Assembly: GCA_020059045.1 (NCBI GenBank)
Contig: JAGVCW010000027.1
Coordinates: 1-49,544, forward strand
DNA length: 49,544 nucleotides
Direction of reading: 5' to 3'
DNA from: Minisyncoccota bacterium
GTDB taxonomy: Bacteria; Patescibacteriota; Minisyncoccia; Phycocordibacterales; Zambryskibacteraceae
The translations under genes and the position numbers were made by a program. Below the pieces are notes generated by a model that was not told where the DNA came from, made no database searches, and saw nothing but the letters and a program-made list of their open reading frames with translations. The stretch's first letter is position 1; every line of letters begins with the position of its first letter. Shown piece by piece: positions 9,002 to 15,929 of the stretch.

Positions 9002-11037
9002 CCCAACATTCTTGGAATGATATACATATAATTCGCACCGGTAGGTCTCTTTTAAAGGCCGTCTATATTGCACTTGGTGTCTTCCTTTTTCTTTTTGTAT
9101 CATTCCACATCGGTGGAGCTCTATATGTTTCTTCCATTGAGACAAAATCATCCGATGCTTTTAATGCGGGTATTTCAAAAGATCTGGCCTATTTAAAAGA
9201 GCAGGGTGATGAAGTCGCAAAAAATGATCTTTTAAAAAAATACCTCCTAGAGGAAGATTCAGAAAAAATTATTGAACTTACCAAAAAGGAGACTGACGTC
9301 CGCGGAGTGGGAATCATGGGTGTAGCGAATTCTGAAGGGATCATCGTCAGTCGCACCACAGAGAGATCAAGTCTTGGTCAAAACGTATTTCTAACTGTAC
9401 CGGCAGGCCGAGTTGTTTCAGAGGGTAAATATGTTCAGAGTATTGAATTGACAGGATTTGGTAATCAACTTTTTTTGACTACAGCTCGCCCTATCATTTA
9501 CCAAAACAAGATGGTCGGTGCACTTTTTGCTAATTATATTACAGATGATGAGTATGCTATTCGTTTTCGAGATACTTATTTGTCCCAAGGGACTGAAGTG
9601 CTTTTTTATACAAAAGAGTCGGGCGTCTATGGAAAGAGCTTTTCTGATCCCGAGATAAGTAAACTTATCGACGCATATTTTAACTCCGGCTCAGATTGGA
9701 TTAAAAATGGAAGCAGGGGTGAAACCATCTCTTTTAAAGAAAATGATTTTTATGTTATAGAGAACATCCTATTTCCTGGTCTTGAACAAAGCCCGGGCGG
9801 GGCGTTAATTTTCATCCCGCGTGCAGATATTTCATATACTTTGAATATTATCATTGCACTCTTGACTTTGTGTGTCTTTGTCTTTTTCGCAATCAAGCCT
9901 CACTTATCTTCCCGCGGTGAAGAGCATGGATGGCGTTACTATACACTTGTTGTAACTGTGTCAATTCCAGTTTTTATTCTTGCGTTATTTGCGCTCTACA
10001 TACATGATATTGGGTACCTAAAACTTGGACGCGTCCCGTATCCTCTCTATAACTCTACGTTGCATCTCCAACCTGAATTTGGGATTTATGATTTGGATTT
10101 TGAACAGAAGTTTTCTATTATTGTCGATACCGGTGATGAGAGCATCAACGCTGTTCAAGTTGGACTCGTATTTGACCCAGAGATGATTGATGTAAAAAAG
10201 CTCGAGACAGATGGCGGATTCTGCTCATATGTGATTGAAAATACGGTTGATGATTCTCTAGGCAGGGCGAATCTATCTTGTGTTCTTCTTAAGACTGAAG
10301 GAGAGAGAGGAACGTTGCGGATAGCTGATATCGTGGTAGTCCCAAAGCGGACAGGAACTTTCACACTCTCTTTTGATAAAAAAGAAACCAAAGTGTTTGC
10401 AAGTGATGGTCTTGGCACAGATGTCTTGCGTATGGCACAGTCTGGCAGTTATCGGGTAGATACATTTGATCCAATTTTAGCTACCACTACTGATAATAAC
10501 AGGTCTTTTATAGTTTTTTCTCCCACCCACCCTAATCAGAGTCGTTGGTACAACAGTAGTAGTGCGCGTTTTGTATGGAGGGGCAAACCAGATGCTGTCT
10601 ATAGATATGAATTTAATAGTTCCCCAAACATTATCCCATCAAATACTCACACAACCCAGGATTCATCAATCACAATTCCTGTCCCTGGGGATGGCACGTT
10701 CTATTTTCATCTTCAATTGGCTTCTGGTGGTCCGATCGCTCACTATCTTGTACAGGTAGATCGTACTCCGCCCTCAATTATAGGTGTACACTCAAGCAGT
10801 AATAATATTGTTGCTGGTGATGTAGTTCGGTTCTCATTTGAGGCCGAAGATACTGGGAGTGGCATCCAGCGAAATTACTACGCAGATCTCGGCAATCATC
10901 TATTTCTTCCAATTGGTAGAGAGCTCTTTATTCCGTTCTTAGAGGTTGGTGACCAGAAAGTGACACTTAGAGTGTATGATGATGCGGGAAATTACTCAGA
11001 AAAAACTCAAATAATTTACGTAAATGAAAAGCAATAA
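8998..11037 (+). CDS. Cache-like sensor fused to extracellular cohesin and Ig-like domains
   Basis: 679 residues. Topology from hydrophobicity: helix 1 at about 20-44; a 235-residue outside domain; helix 2 at about 282-299; a short charged loop; helix 3 at about 315-337; then some 340 residues outside. The first outside domain has the features of a dCache sensor: a long initial helix after the membrane, then DVRGVGIMGVANSEGIIVSR and the mid-domain LFLTTARPIIYQNKMVGALF. The second outside part begins with a cohesin-like domain (about 355-484, VQVGLVFDPEMIDVKKLETD ... VFASDGLGTDVL), followed by two Ig-like domains ending LRVYDDAGNYSEKTQIIYV. No kinase, HAMP or signalling output domain is seen. 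It overlaps both neighbours (4 and 14 bases). Confidence 0.7.
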   Translation: MTQHSWNDIHIIRTGRSLLKAVYIALGVFLFLFVSFHIGGALYVSSIETKSSDAFNAGISKDLAYLKEQGDEVAKNDLLKKYLLEEDSEKIIELTKKETDVRGVGIMGVANSEGIIVSRTTERSSLGQNVFLTVPAGRVVSEGKYVQSIELTGFGNQLFLTTARPIIYQNKMVGALFANYITDDEYAIRFRDTYLSQGTEVLFYTKESGVYGKSFSDPEISKLIDAYFNSGSDWIKNGSRGETISFKENDFYVIENILFPGLEQSPGGALIFIPRADISYTLNIIIALLTLCVFVFFAIKPHLSSRGEEHGWRYYTLVVTVSIPVFILALFALYIHDIGYLKLGRVPYPLYNSTLHLQPEFGIYDLDFEQKFSIIVDTGDESINAVQVGLVFDPEMIDVKKLETDGGFCSYVIENTVDDSLGRANLSCVLLKTEGERGTLRIADIVVVPKRTGTFTLSFDKKETKVFASDGLGTDVLRMAQSGSYRVDTFDPILATTTDNNRSFIVFSPTHPNQSRWYNSSSARFVWRGKPDAVYRYEFNSSPNIIPSNTHTTQDSSITIPVPGDGTFYFHLQLASGGPIAHYLVQVDRTPPSIIGVHSSSNNIVAGDVVRFSFEAEDTGSGIQRNYYADLGNHLFLPIGRELFIPFLEVGDQKVTLRVYDDAGNYSEKTQIIYVNEKQ

Positions 11038-12211
11038 ATTTATACTGGCCATATTACTTTTTATTTTAGCAGCCGTCCCAATTGGAGCGGTGGCAGCTAA
11101 TCTTGGATTTTCTCCATCAACACTCACCAGAACAGTTGGCGGTACGTTTTCCGTCTCGGTGTATGTTTCAAGCCCTGATAAGGCGATGAATGCTGCTTCT
11201 GGAGTTGTCTCCTTTCCAATCGACAAATTGGAGGTGGTGAGTGTGTCAAAAATGAATTCAGTGATGAATCTATGGGTACAAGAGCCGACATTTTCAAACA
11301 CAAAAGGGACGATTAACTTTGAAGGTATCGCTCTTAACCCCGGTTACACTGGAAGTCGGGGGACTGTGATCGCAGTTACGTTCAGGACGAAATCTGCTGG
11401 AGTTGCCAATATAACATTTTCTTCCGGCTCGGTCTTGGCGAACGACGGCGTGGGAACGAATATTCTTGAGGACTTAGGAAGCGCTAGTTTTTCAATACAA
11501 AAAATTCAAGTCCCGGAAGATATAAGTATTGATACGCAAAAGCCCGATACTGAAAACCCCCAAATAAATGAAAGCGCTTTACCAGAAACACCGGTTACTA
11601 CTTTTTACCCAGAAGAGATTAAATCAGGAGGGATTTTAAAAATACACGGTATCGCAAACTCTGGAGTAGATGTAGAAATTCGTATTTTGGGGAGCGATGG
11701 ATCAATCCAAGAGAAGGTATTTAGAAGTACGGGTGCGGGAGGTTTCGTAGCTATTTTTGATTCGTTGTCACAGCCTGGTATTTATACTTTCACTGCCCAG
11801 GCAATTGATGAAGCTGGAAACATAAGTGAAAAATCAAACCCACTTTCTTTTATTGTAAAACCAAAATTGTTGAATCAGCTCATAGAATCTATTCTTAGCT
11901 ACTTGTCCATGACATTGCTCATTGTTCTCTTGGTTGTCGGTCTCATTACAAGTGTGATATTTGTCTGGTTTAAATTAATTAGAATTATCCGCCGTCTGCG
12001 ACGCGAGAGCCGCGAGGCGGAAAAAGTGGTTGAAAAGTCGTTTAACCTGCTTCGTAGGGACTTGCAGGAACACATAACACGATTGAAAGCCGCAAAGGAA
12101 AAGCGTAAACTGTCGTCTGAGGAGCTGGCATTTCTTGAGCGATTTGAGGAAGAACTCTCTGAAGCTAAAGATATTATTGCAAAGGAGGTACAGGATATTT
12201 CCCACTCTTAA
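11024..12211 (+). CDS. Membrane-anchored cohesin protein with cytoplasmic coiled coil
   Basis: 395 residues. Signal peptide 1-24; cohesin domain about 25-157 (LGFSPSTLTRTVGGTFSVSV, AASGVVSFPIDKLEVVSVSK, GTINFEGIALNPGYTGSRGT, VLANDGVGTNILEDLG); a bacterial Ig-like domain about 190-285 ending YTFTAQAIDEAGNISEKSNP; a strong transmembrane helix about 293-320; then some 75 mostly charged residues predicted to form a coiled coil in the cytoplasm. It is the third cohesin-type protein in the run and the last gene of the surface operon. The long inner tail, absent from the first cohesin protein, could link surface binding to an inner partner; that is speculation. The start lies 14 bases inside the previous gene. 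Confidence 0.8.
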   Translation: MKSNKFILAILLFILAAVPIGAVAANLGFSPSTLTRTVGGTFSVSVYVSSPDKAMNAASGVVSFPIDKLEVVSVSKMNSVMNLWVQEPTFSNTKGTINFEGIALNPGYTGSRGTVIAVTFRTKSAGVANITFSSGSVLANDGVGTNILEDLGSASFSIQKIQVPEDISIDTQKPDTENPQINESALPETPVTTFYPEEIKSGGILKIHGIANSGVDVEIRILGSDGSIQEKVFRSTGAGGFVAIFDSLSQPGIYTFTAQAIDEAGNISEKSNPLSFIVKPKLLNQLIESILSYLSMTLLIVLLVVGLITSVIFVWFKLIRIIRRLRRESREAEKVVEKSFNLLRRDLQEHITRLKAAKEKRKLSSEELAFLERFEEELSEAKDIIAKEVQDISHS

Positions 12212-12398
12212 CGGTCTAGTGATAACGAACTTCAGGAAAATGCATGGAGAAGTGGAAAAGTGGGCGAAATGAGAAAGTATAGAGCATCTCCATGGTAAGG
12301 AGAAGGTCATCAGTGCAAGTCTGATTATCGGCTCTAAGGGGATGAATGTCGCACACATGGAAAATGTTGTTGGTTTGGTCCCAATCATTGTTTCAGCG

Positions 12399-12407
12399 TG
12401 ATATGAT
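12399..12407 (+). promoter_or_regulatory. Extended -10 promoter giving a leaderless start
   Basis: TG-A-TATGAT ends six bases before the ATG at 12414. With usual -10 to start-site spacing, transcription would begin at or next to the start codon, so the mRNA would be leaderless. No clear -35 is seen. Confidence 0.45.
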
Positions 12408-12413
12408 TTCACT

Positions 12414-12791
12414 ATGTCAACTGAAGGAACACCAAATCAAGAAAGTTTGATGGCACTTAAAGAAAGAATTTTAGAAGTTGTACGCTCGAGGGGATTTGAG
12501 GATTCAGAAATAAAAAAACTTATTGTTGAGTGGTCAGAAAAGAAAGATCAAGAAGTAGTAGAAAGTGGTGGTGACCCCAGGGTGCGTATTGTGTATGAAA
12601 GTGAGAGAGCAGAGATATGGGAAGCTGCAGGGGAGTTGGAGGAAGCAAAAGCAACGCTTCTACAGGCTTTTTATATTGCTACTCATGAAGAAGGTGTGCT
12701 AGATTTGGCTTTTGAAGTGAAGCAGAAAGCAGAAGCCCTAGGTGTTAAGGATGTAAAAACCGAAGCTCAGAAATGGGCTGACTCTGTATAG
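12414..12791 (+). CDS. Small soluble alpha-helical protein of unknown function
   Basis: 125 residues, rich in Glu, Lys and Ala, no signal peptide and no membrane helix. The middle and C-terminus (ERAEIWEAAGELEEAKATLL, then a second helix pair) look like tetratricopeptide-style helical hairpins, but the consensus is weak. I recognise no family. It stands alone between the surface operon and tRNA-Thr, and its own extended -10 element lies directly at the start codon. Codon use is like that of its neighbours. Confidence 0.7.
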   Translation: MSTEGTPNQESLMALKERILEVVRSRGFEDSEIKKLIVEWSEKKDQEVVESGGDPRVRIVYESERAEIWEAAGELEEAKATLLQAFYIATHEEGVLDLAFEVKQKAEALGVKDVKTEAQKWADSV

Positions 12792-12920
12792 GTCGTTTCC
12801 ATACTTAGTTGCTTCTATAAGCACCTTTTATTAGTGTCATTTAAGGTGATAAATAATAGAAACGGCAGAGGAGGATGAGAGCTAGTAATAGAGTTTAGGA
12901 CCCCTGTCTTCTAATAATAA

Positions 12921-12991
12921 GCCGGAGTAGTTCAGTGGCAGAACATTACTTTCGTAAAGTAGAAACGCGAGTTCGATTCTCGCCTTCGGCT
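12921..12991 (+). tRNA. tRNA-Thr (CGU anticodon)
   Basis: Cloverleaf read by eye: acceptor GCCGGAG / CTTCGGC with one G-U pair, D stem GTTC / GAAC, anticodon stem TTACT / AGTAG around loop TTCGTAA (anticodon CGT), T stem GCGAG / CTCGC around TTCGATT, discriminator T. CCA is not encoded. The next gene, prfB, begins at 12995. Confidence 0.92.
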
Positions 12992-12994
12992 CAA

Positions 12995-13870
12995 GTGAAA
13001 GAGGAAAGTAAAAAAAGAATACAAGAAATAGAGGCTGCAATGAATGCTGCAGACTTTTGGCTTGATAAGGAAAAAGCGCAAGCAATGATAAAAGAGTTAC
13101 AGGACTTAAAAGAAGAAGTGTCTGGAATAGGAAAGTTTGATAAAGGGGATGCAATCATGACAATATTCTCTGGTGCTGGAGGAGACGATGCAGAAGATTT
13201 CTCAGAAATATTGCTATCTATGTATCTGAAATATATTCAGAAACAGAAATGGGATTACTATCTTATACATGAGAACAAGAATGATCATGGCGGTTACAGG
13301 AATGTGACGATTGAGATTAAGGGCAAGTCAGTCTATGGAACTCTTAAGAACGAATCAGGTGTGCATAGACTTGTGCGTATATCGCCATTTAATGCTAAGA
13401 AGTTAAGGCACACTTCATTTTCCATGGTAGAAGTTATCCCAAAATTTGAAAAAGTCACAGAAATCGAAATACCAGAAGCAGATATTCGATACGAATTTGC
13501 ACGCTCGAGCGGCCCGGGCGGGCAAAATGTAAACAAGAGGGAAACAGCGGTACGTGTAGTTCATATTCCTACGAATCTTGCAGTGCACGCAGAATCAGAG
13601 CGTTCTCAAGCACAAAATAAAGAGAAAGCACTACAGATTTTACGAGGAAAAATATACAAAAAATTAGAAGAAGAAAGGACTGCGAAGGAAAAGGGTATGT
13701 ATATTTCTAAGACCACACAAATCGAATGGGGGAACCAGATACGTTCATATGTTATGCATCCATACAAAATGGTCAAAGACCACAGGACAAATGTTGAAAC
13801 ATCGAATATTGATAGTGTATTAGAGGGAGAGATAGACGAGTTTATTGCAGCTGAAAAAGCTTTGGGGTAA
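12995..13870 (+). CDS. prfB: Peptide chain release factor 2 with shortened domain 1
   Basis: It ends translation at UGA and UAA by recognising the stop codon and triggering peptidyl-tRNA hydrolysis. The SPF tripeptide typical of RF2 is at 130-132 (VRISPFNAKK) and the catalytic GGQ at 175-177 (SSGPGGQNVN). From GTG 12995 the protein has 291 residues against about 365 for usual RF2. The family's N-terminal line (EIEAAMNAADFWLDKEKAQ) is kept, but about 45-50 residues of the domain 1 helical bundle are missing between ELQDLKEEV and GKFDKGDAIMTI. No upstream ORF with an in-frame TGA is seen, so the classical autoregulatory +1 frameshift is absent. The start is three bases past tRNA-Thr with no room for a ribosome binding site; ATG 13040 would cut into the conserved N-terminus. 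The ftsE-ftsX genes follow, a common synteny. Confidence 0.9.
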   Translation: MKEESKKRIQEIEAAMNAADFWLDKEKAQAMIKELQDLKEEVSGIGKFDKGDAIMTIFSGAGGDDAEDFSEILLSMYLKYIQKQKWDYYLIHENKNDHGGYRNVTIEIKGKSVYGTLKNESGVHRLVRISPFNAKKLRHTSFSMVEVIPKFEKVTEIEIPEADIRYEFARSSGPGGQNVNKRETAVRVVHIPTNLAVHAESERSQAQNKEKALQILRGKIYKKLEEERTAKEKGMYISKTTQIEWGNQIRSYVMHPYKMVKDHRTNVETSNIDSVLEGEIDEFIAAEKALG

Positions 13871-13884
13871 AACTCTTTTTGGGG

Positions 13885-13890
13885 TATAAT
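13885..13890 (+). promoter_or_regulatory. -10 element upstream of ftsE leader
   Basis: TATAAT lies 15 bases after the prfB stop. The expected transcription start (7-8 bases on) falls at about 13898, the first base of the inverted-repeat arm of the ftsE leader. No strong -35 is visible because the upstream side is prfB coding sequence. Confidence 0.5.
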
Positions 13891-13898
13891 GATATGTG

Positions 13899-14049
13899 AC
13901 CCCGCTCGAGTTTTGATTTGAATGTTATGGCCAAACGCTTCGCGAGACGAGGGGTGCACTGTTCGTGCCCGCATTTGGCGGAGCAAGAAAATTATTACGG
14001 AATAATTCTCTGTTTAGTTTGATAAATATTGCCAAAACTCGAGCGGGGT
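13899..14049 (+). ncRNA. Candidate structured 5' leader RNA of ftsE
   Basis: The ends pair perfectly over 16 bases: ACCCCGCTCGAGTTTT (13899-13914) with AAAACTCGAGCGGGGT (14034-14049). Inside, GCCAAA...TTTGGC encloses a further hairpin GGGGTGCAC / GTGCCC (one bulge), and AATTATT-ACGG-AATAATT makes a perfect 7-bp stem. The layout, a closing stem with two internal stem-loops, looks like a riboswitch-type three-way junction. It lies directly after a -10 element and 42 bases before ftsE. A small mobile inverted-repeat element is the alternative; no target duplication is evident at the ends. Confidence 0.5.
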
Positions 14050-14091
14050 TCATTGTTTTTCTAAACTCGCTTCGCTCATTAAGAAATAACA

Positions 14092-14772
14092 ATGATCTAT
14101 TTTGACAAAGTTTCCAAGGTATACCCCGATGAATCGGTCGCGCTTGAAGATGTGACCTTTGCTGTCGAGCCACAAGAGTTTGTGTCAGTTGTTGGCCACT
14201 CTGGTGCGGGAAAAACCACTCTAATAAAACTGATTCTTGCGGAGGATAAACCTACTTCAGGTAAAGTGTTTTTCGGCTCAACAAACATTCATACACTTAA
14301 GTACAATGAGGTCCCTGAATATAGACGTAAAATCGGAGTAGTGTTTCAAGATTTTAGACTACTACCAAACAAAAATGTTTATGAAAATATTGCTTTTAGT
14401 ATGGAGGCCGCCGGGAGAACTGATGAGGAAATTGAGTCAGACGTACCACATGTACTTGAGCTTGTAGACTTATCGAAGAAGATATGGAGTTTCCCGAACG
14501 AACTTTCTGGTGGAGAGAAACAGAGGGTAGCCATAGCACGAGCTATTGTAAATCAACCTGACATTATTATTGCAGATGAGCCAACTGGTAACCTGGACCC
14601 CATAAACACCTTCGAGATTGTCCAAATACTTAAAAAGATCAATGACCTTGGAACGACAGTAATTCTCACTACCCACAACAAGGGCGTAATAGATTCTCTT
14701 GGTCGTAGAGTGATAACTATGGAAGGAGGTAAAGTAGTTAGGGATGATAAGGAGGGAAGGTATATCATATAA
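14092..14772 (+). CDS. ftsE: Cell division ATP-binding protein FtsE
   Basis: The ATPase half of the FtsEX complex, an ABC-type machine at the division site that controls peptidoglycan hydrolases rather than moving a substrate. 226 residues, the normal length. Walker A GHSGAGKTT (35-43), Q-loop in VVFQDFRLLPNKNVYENIAF (typical FtsE wording), signature LSGGE (138-142), Walker B with IIIADEPTGNLD (158-169) and the H-loop His in TTHNKG. ftsX follows after 183 bases that hold a second inverted-repeat leader, so the two genes may be partly independently expressed. Confidence 0.95.
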   Translation: MIYFDKVSKVYPDESVALEDVTFAVEPQEFVSVVGHSGAGKTTLIKLILAEDKPTSGKVFFGSTNIHTLKYNEVPEYRRKIGVVFQDFRLLPNKNVYENIAFSMEAAGRTDEEIESDVPHVLELVDLSKKIWSFPNELSGGEKQRVAIARAIVNQPDIIIADEPTGNLDPINTFEIVQILKKINDLGTTVILTTHNKGVIDSLGRRVITMEGGKVVRDDKEGRYII

Positions 14773-14805
14773 AAATAATGAGTGAAACGATTATATTTTT
14801 AATGA

Positions 14806-14907
14806 TCCCTCCTCATTTTTATTTTGAGCATAATTTTTAAAAAAACGATATAATGTATATGAAGCTTCTAATAGTCTTGTTTGTTCCTGCCAAAAAATGA
14901 GGAGGGA
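14806..14907 (+). promoter_or_regulatory. Inverted-repeat leader region of ftsX
   Basis: A perfect 15-base inverted repeat, TCCCTCCTCATTTTT (14806-14820) and AAAAATGAGGAGGGA (14893-14907), encloses 72 bases. A -10-like TATATT (14792-14797) would start transcription at the first arm; a second candidate, TATAAT (14849-14854, TTGAGC 19 bases upstream), lies between the arms. Between the second arm and the ftsX start, AGCTCGCTTTCGCTCACTAA resembles AACTCGCTTCGCTCATTAA found at the same place before ftsE. Confidence 0.5.
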
Positions 14908-14955
14908 CGTAAGAGGCTTGTAAGCTCGCTTTCGCTCACTAACAATCTCTAACGT

Positions 14956-15882
14956 ATGCTTTGGGTAAATATAAAAAGAATAATAAGGACAGGTTTCTTT
15001 AACTTCTCACGAAATGCGTTTGTTTCGCTGTCTTCGATTCTCGTTATGATAATAACGCTTTCTGTTCTTGCATCCCTTATATTTATATCTGCAATTCTAA
15101 ATGAGACATTACTACAGGTTAAAAACAAGGTTGATATAAACGTGTACTTCACAATTGCAGCTCCAGAAGCAGAGATTCTAAGTTTACAGAAAACTCTCGA
15201 AGGTCTTCCAGAGGTTTCATCCATCACATATACATCACGCGAGCAAGCACTCGAAGACTTCAAGTTACGACATGAAAACGATGAGCTTACACTTCAGGCA
15301 ATAGAGGAGTTAGGACAGAACCCACTTCAAGCCTCACTCAATATTAAAGCAAAAAACCCTTCAGAATATGAAGGTATAGCTGACTTTCTACAAAACAAGC
15401 CTATTCTTTCTACAGATGGTTCATCTATTGTAGAAAAAGTGAACTATTATCAAAACAAAGTGGCCATAGATACTTTAAGCAGGCTCATTGCTACTTCAGA
15501 ACGCTTAGGGACCATCATCGCTATTGTTCTTATAGTTGTATCAATCCTAATTACTTTAAATACCGTTCGATTAGCAATATATATATCCCGAGAGGAGATA
15601 TCAGTTATGAGACTCGTTGGTGCTAGTAGCTTCTATGTCAGAGGACCATTTGTGGTTGTGGGAGTCATATACGGAGCTCTCGCTGGGGTTCTAACTCTAC
15701 TTTTATTCTATCCAATTACATACTGGCTTGGAGGACAAACTTCGACTTTCTTCATAAATTTCAATGTGTTTGACTACTATACACATAACTTCGGCCAGAT
15801 TTTCCTCATAATAATGTTTGCAGGAATGATCATTGGTGCAATCTCAAGCTATATCGCAGTACGTAAATATCTAAAAGTGTAG
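14956..15882 (+). CDS. ftsX: Cell division membrane protein FtsX
   Basis: Membrane partner of FtsE; it passes the ATPase signal to cell-wall hydrolases outside the membrane. 308 residues with the FtsX plan: a short inner N-terminus, helix 1 (about 22-48), an outside domain (about 50-165) with VDINVYFTIAAPEAEI and the LPEVSSITYTSREQALEDF block, then three helices (about 178-200, 225-250, 275-300). EEISVMRLVGASSFYVRGPF is the diagnostic FtsX segment between helices 2 and 3. The start ATG follows ATCTCTAACGT. It is convergent with the next gene, 47 bases away. Confidence 0.93.
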   Translation: MLWVNIKRIIRTGFFNFSRNAFVSLSSILVMIITLSVLASLIFISAILNETLLQVKNKVDINVYFTIAAPEAEILSLQKTLEGLPEVSSITYTSREQALEDFKLRHENDELTLQAIEELGQNPLQASLNIKAKNPSEYEGIADFLQNKPILSTDGSSIVEKVNYYQNKVAIDTLSRLIATSERLGTIIAIVLIVVSILITLNTVRLAIYISREEISVMRLVGASSFYVRGPFVVVGVIYGALAGVLTLLLFYPITYWLGGQTSTFFINFNVFDYYTHNFGQIFLIIMFAGMIIGAISSYIAVRKYLKV

Positions 15883-15929
15883 TTGCTAAATTGGTTTTTT
15901 ACTTTGTTTCGCAAAAAATCTTAACAGGT

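Noticed and set aside
12240-12401. Frame reading MHGEVEKWAK, a TGA, then ESIEHLHGKEKVISASLIIG to VPIIVSA
   Set aside because: It looks protein-like but has an internal TGA and no start signals. TGA serves as a normal stop elsewhere in the window, so recoding is unlikely; at most a decayed gene end.
11975-12412. 145-codon minus-strand frame
   Set aside because: It overlaps the end of the cohesin gene and lacks start signals or a recognisable domain.
12792-12920. Classical prfB first frame with programmed +1 frameshift
   Set aside because: No CTTTGA-type site or short upstream frame with a ribosome-site spur is present; the space is taken by tRNA-Thr.
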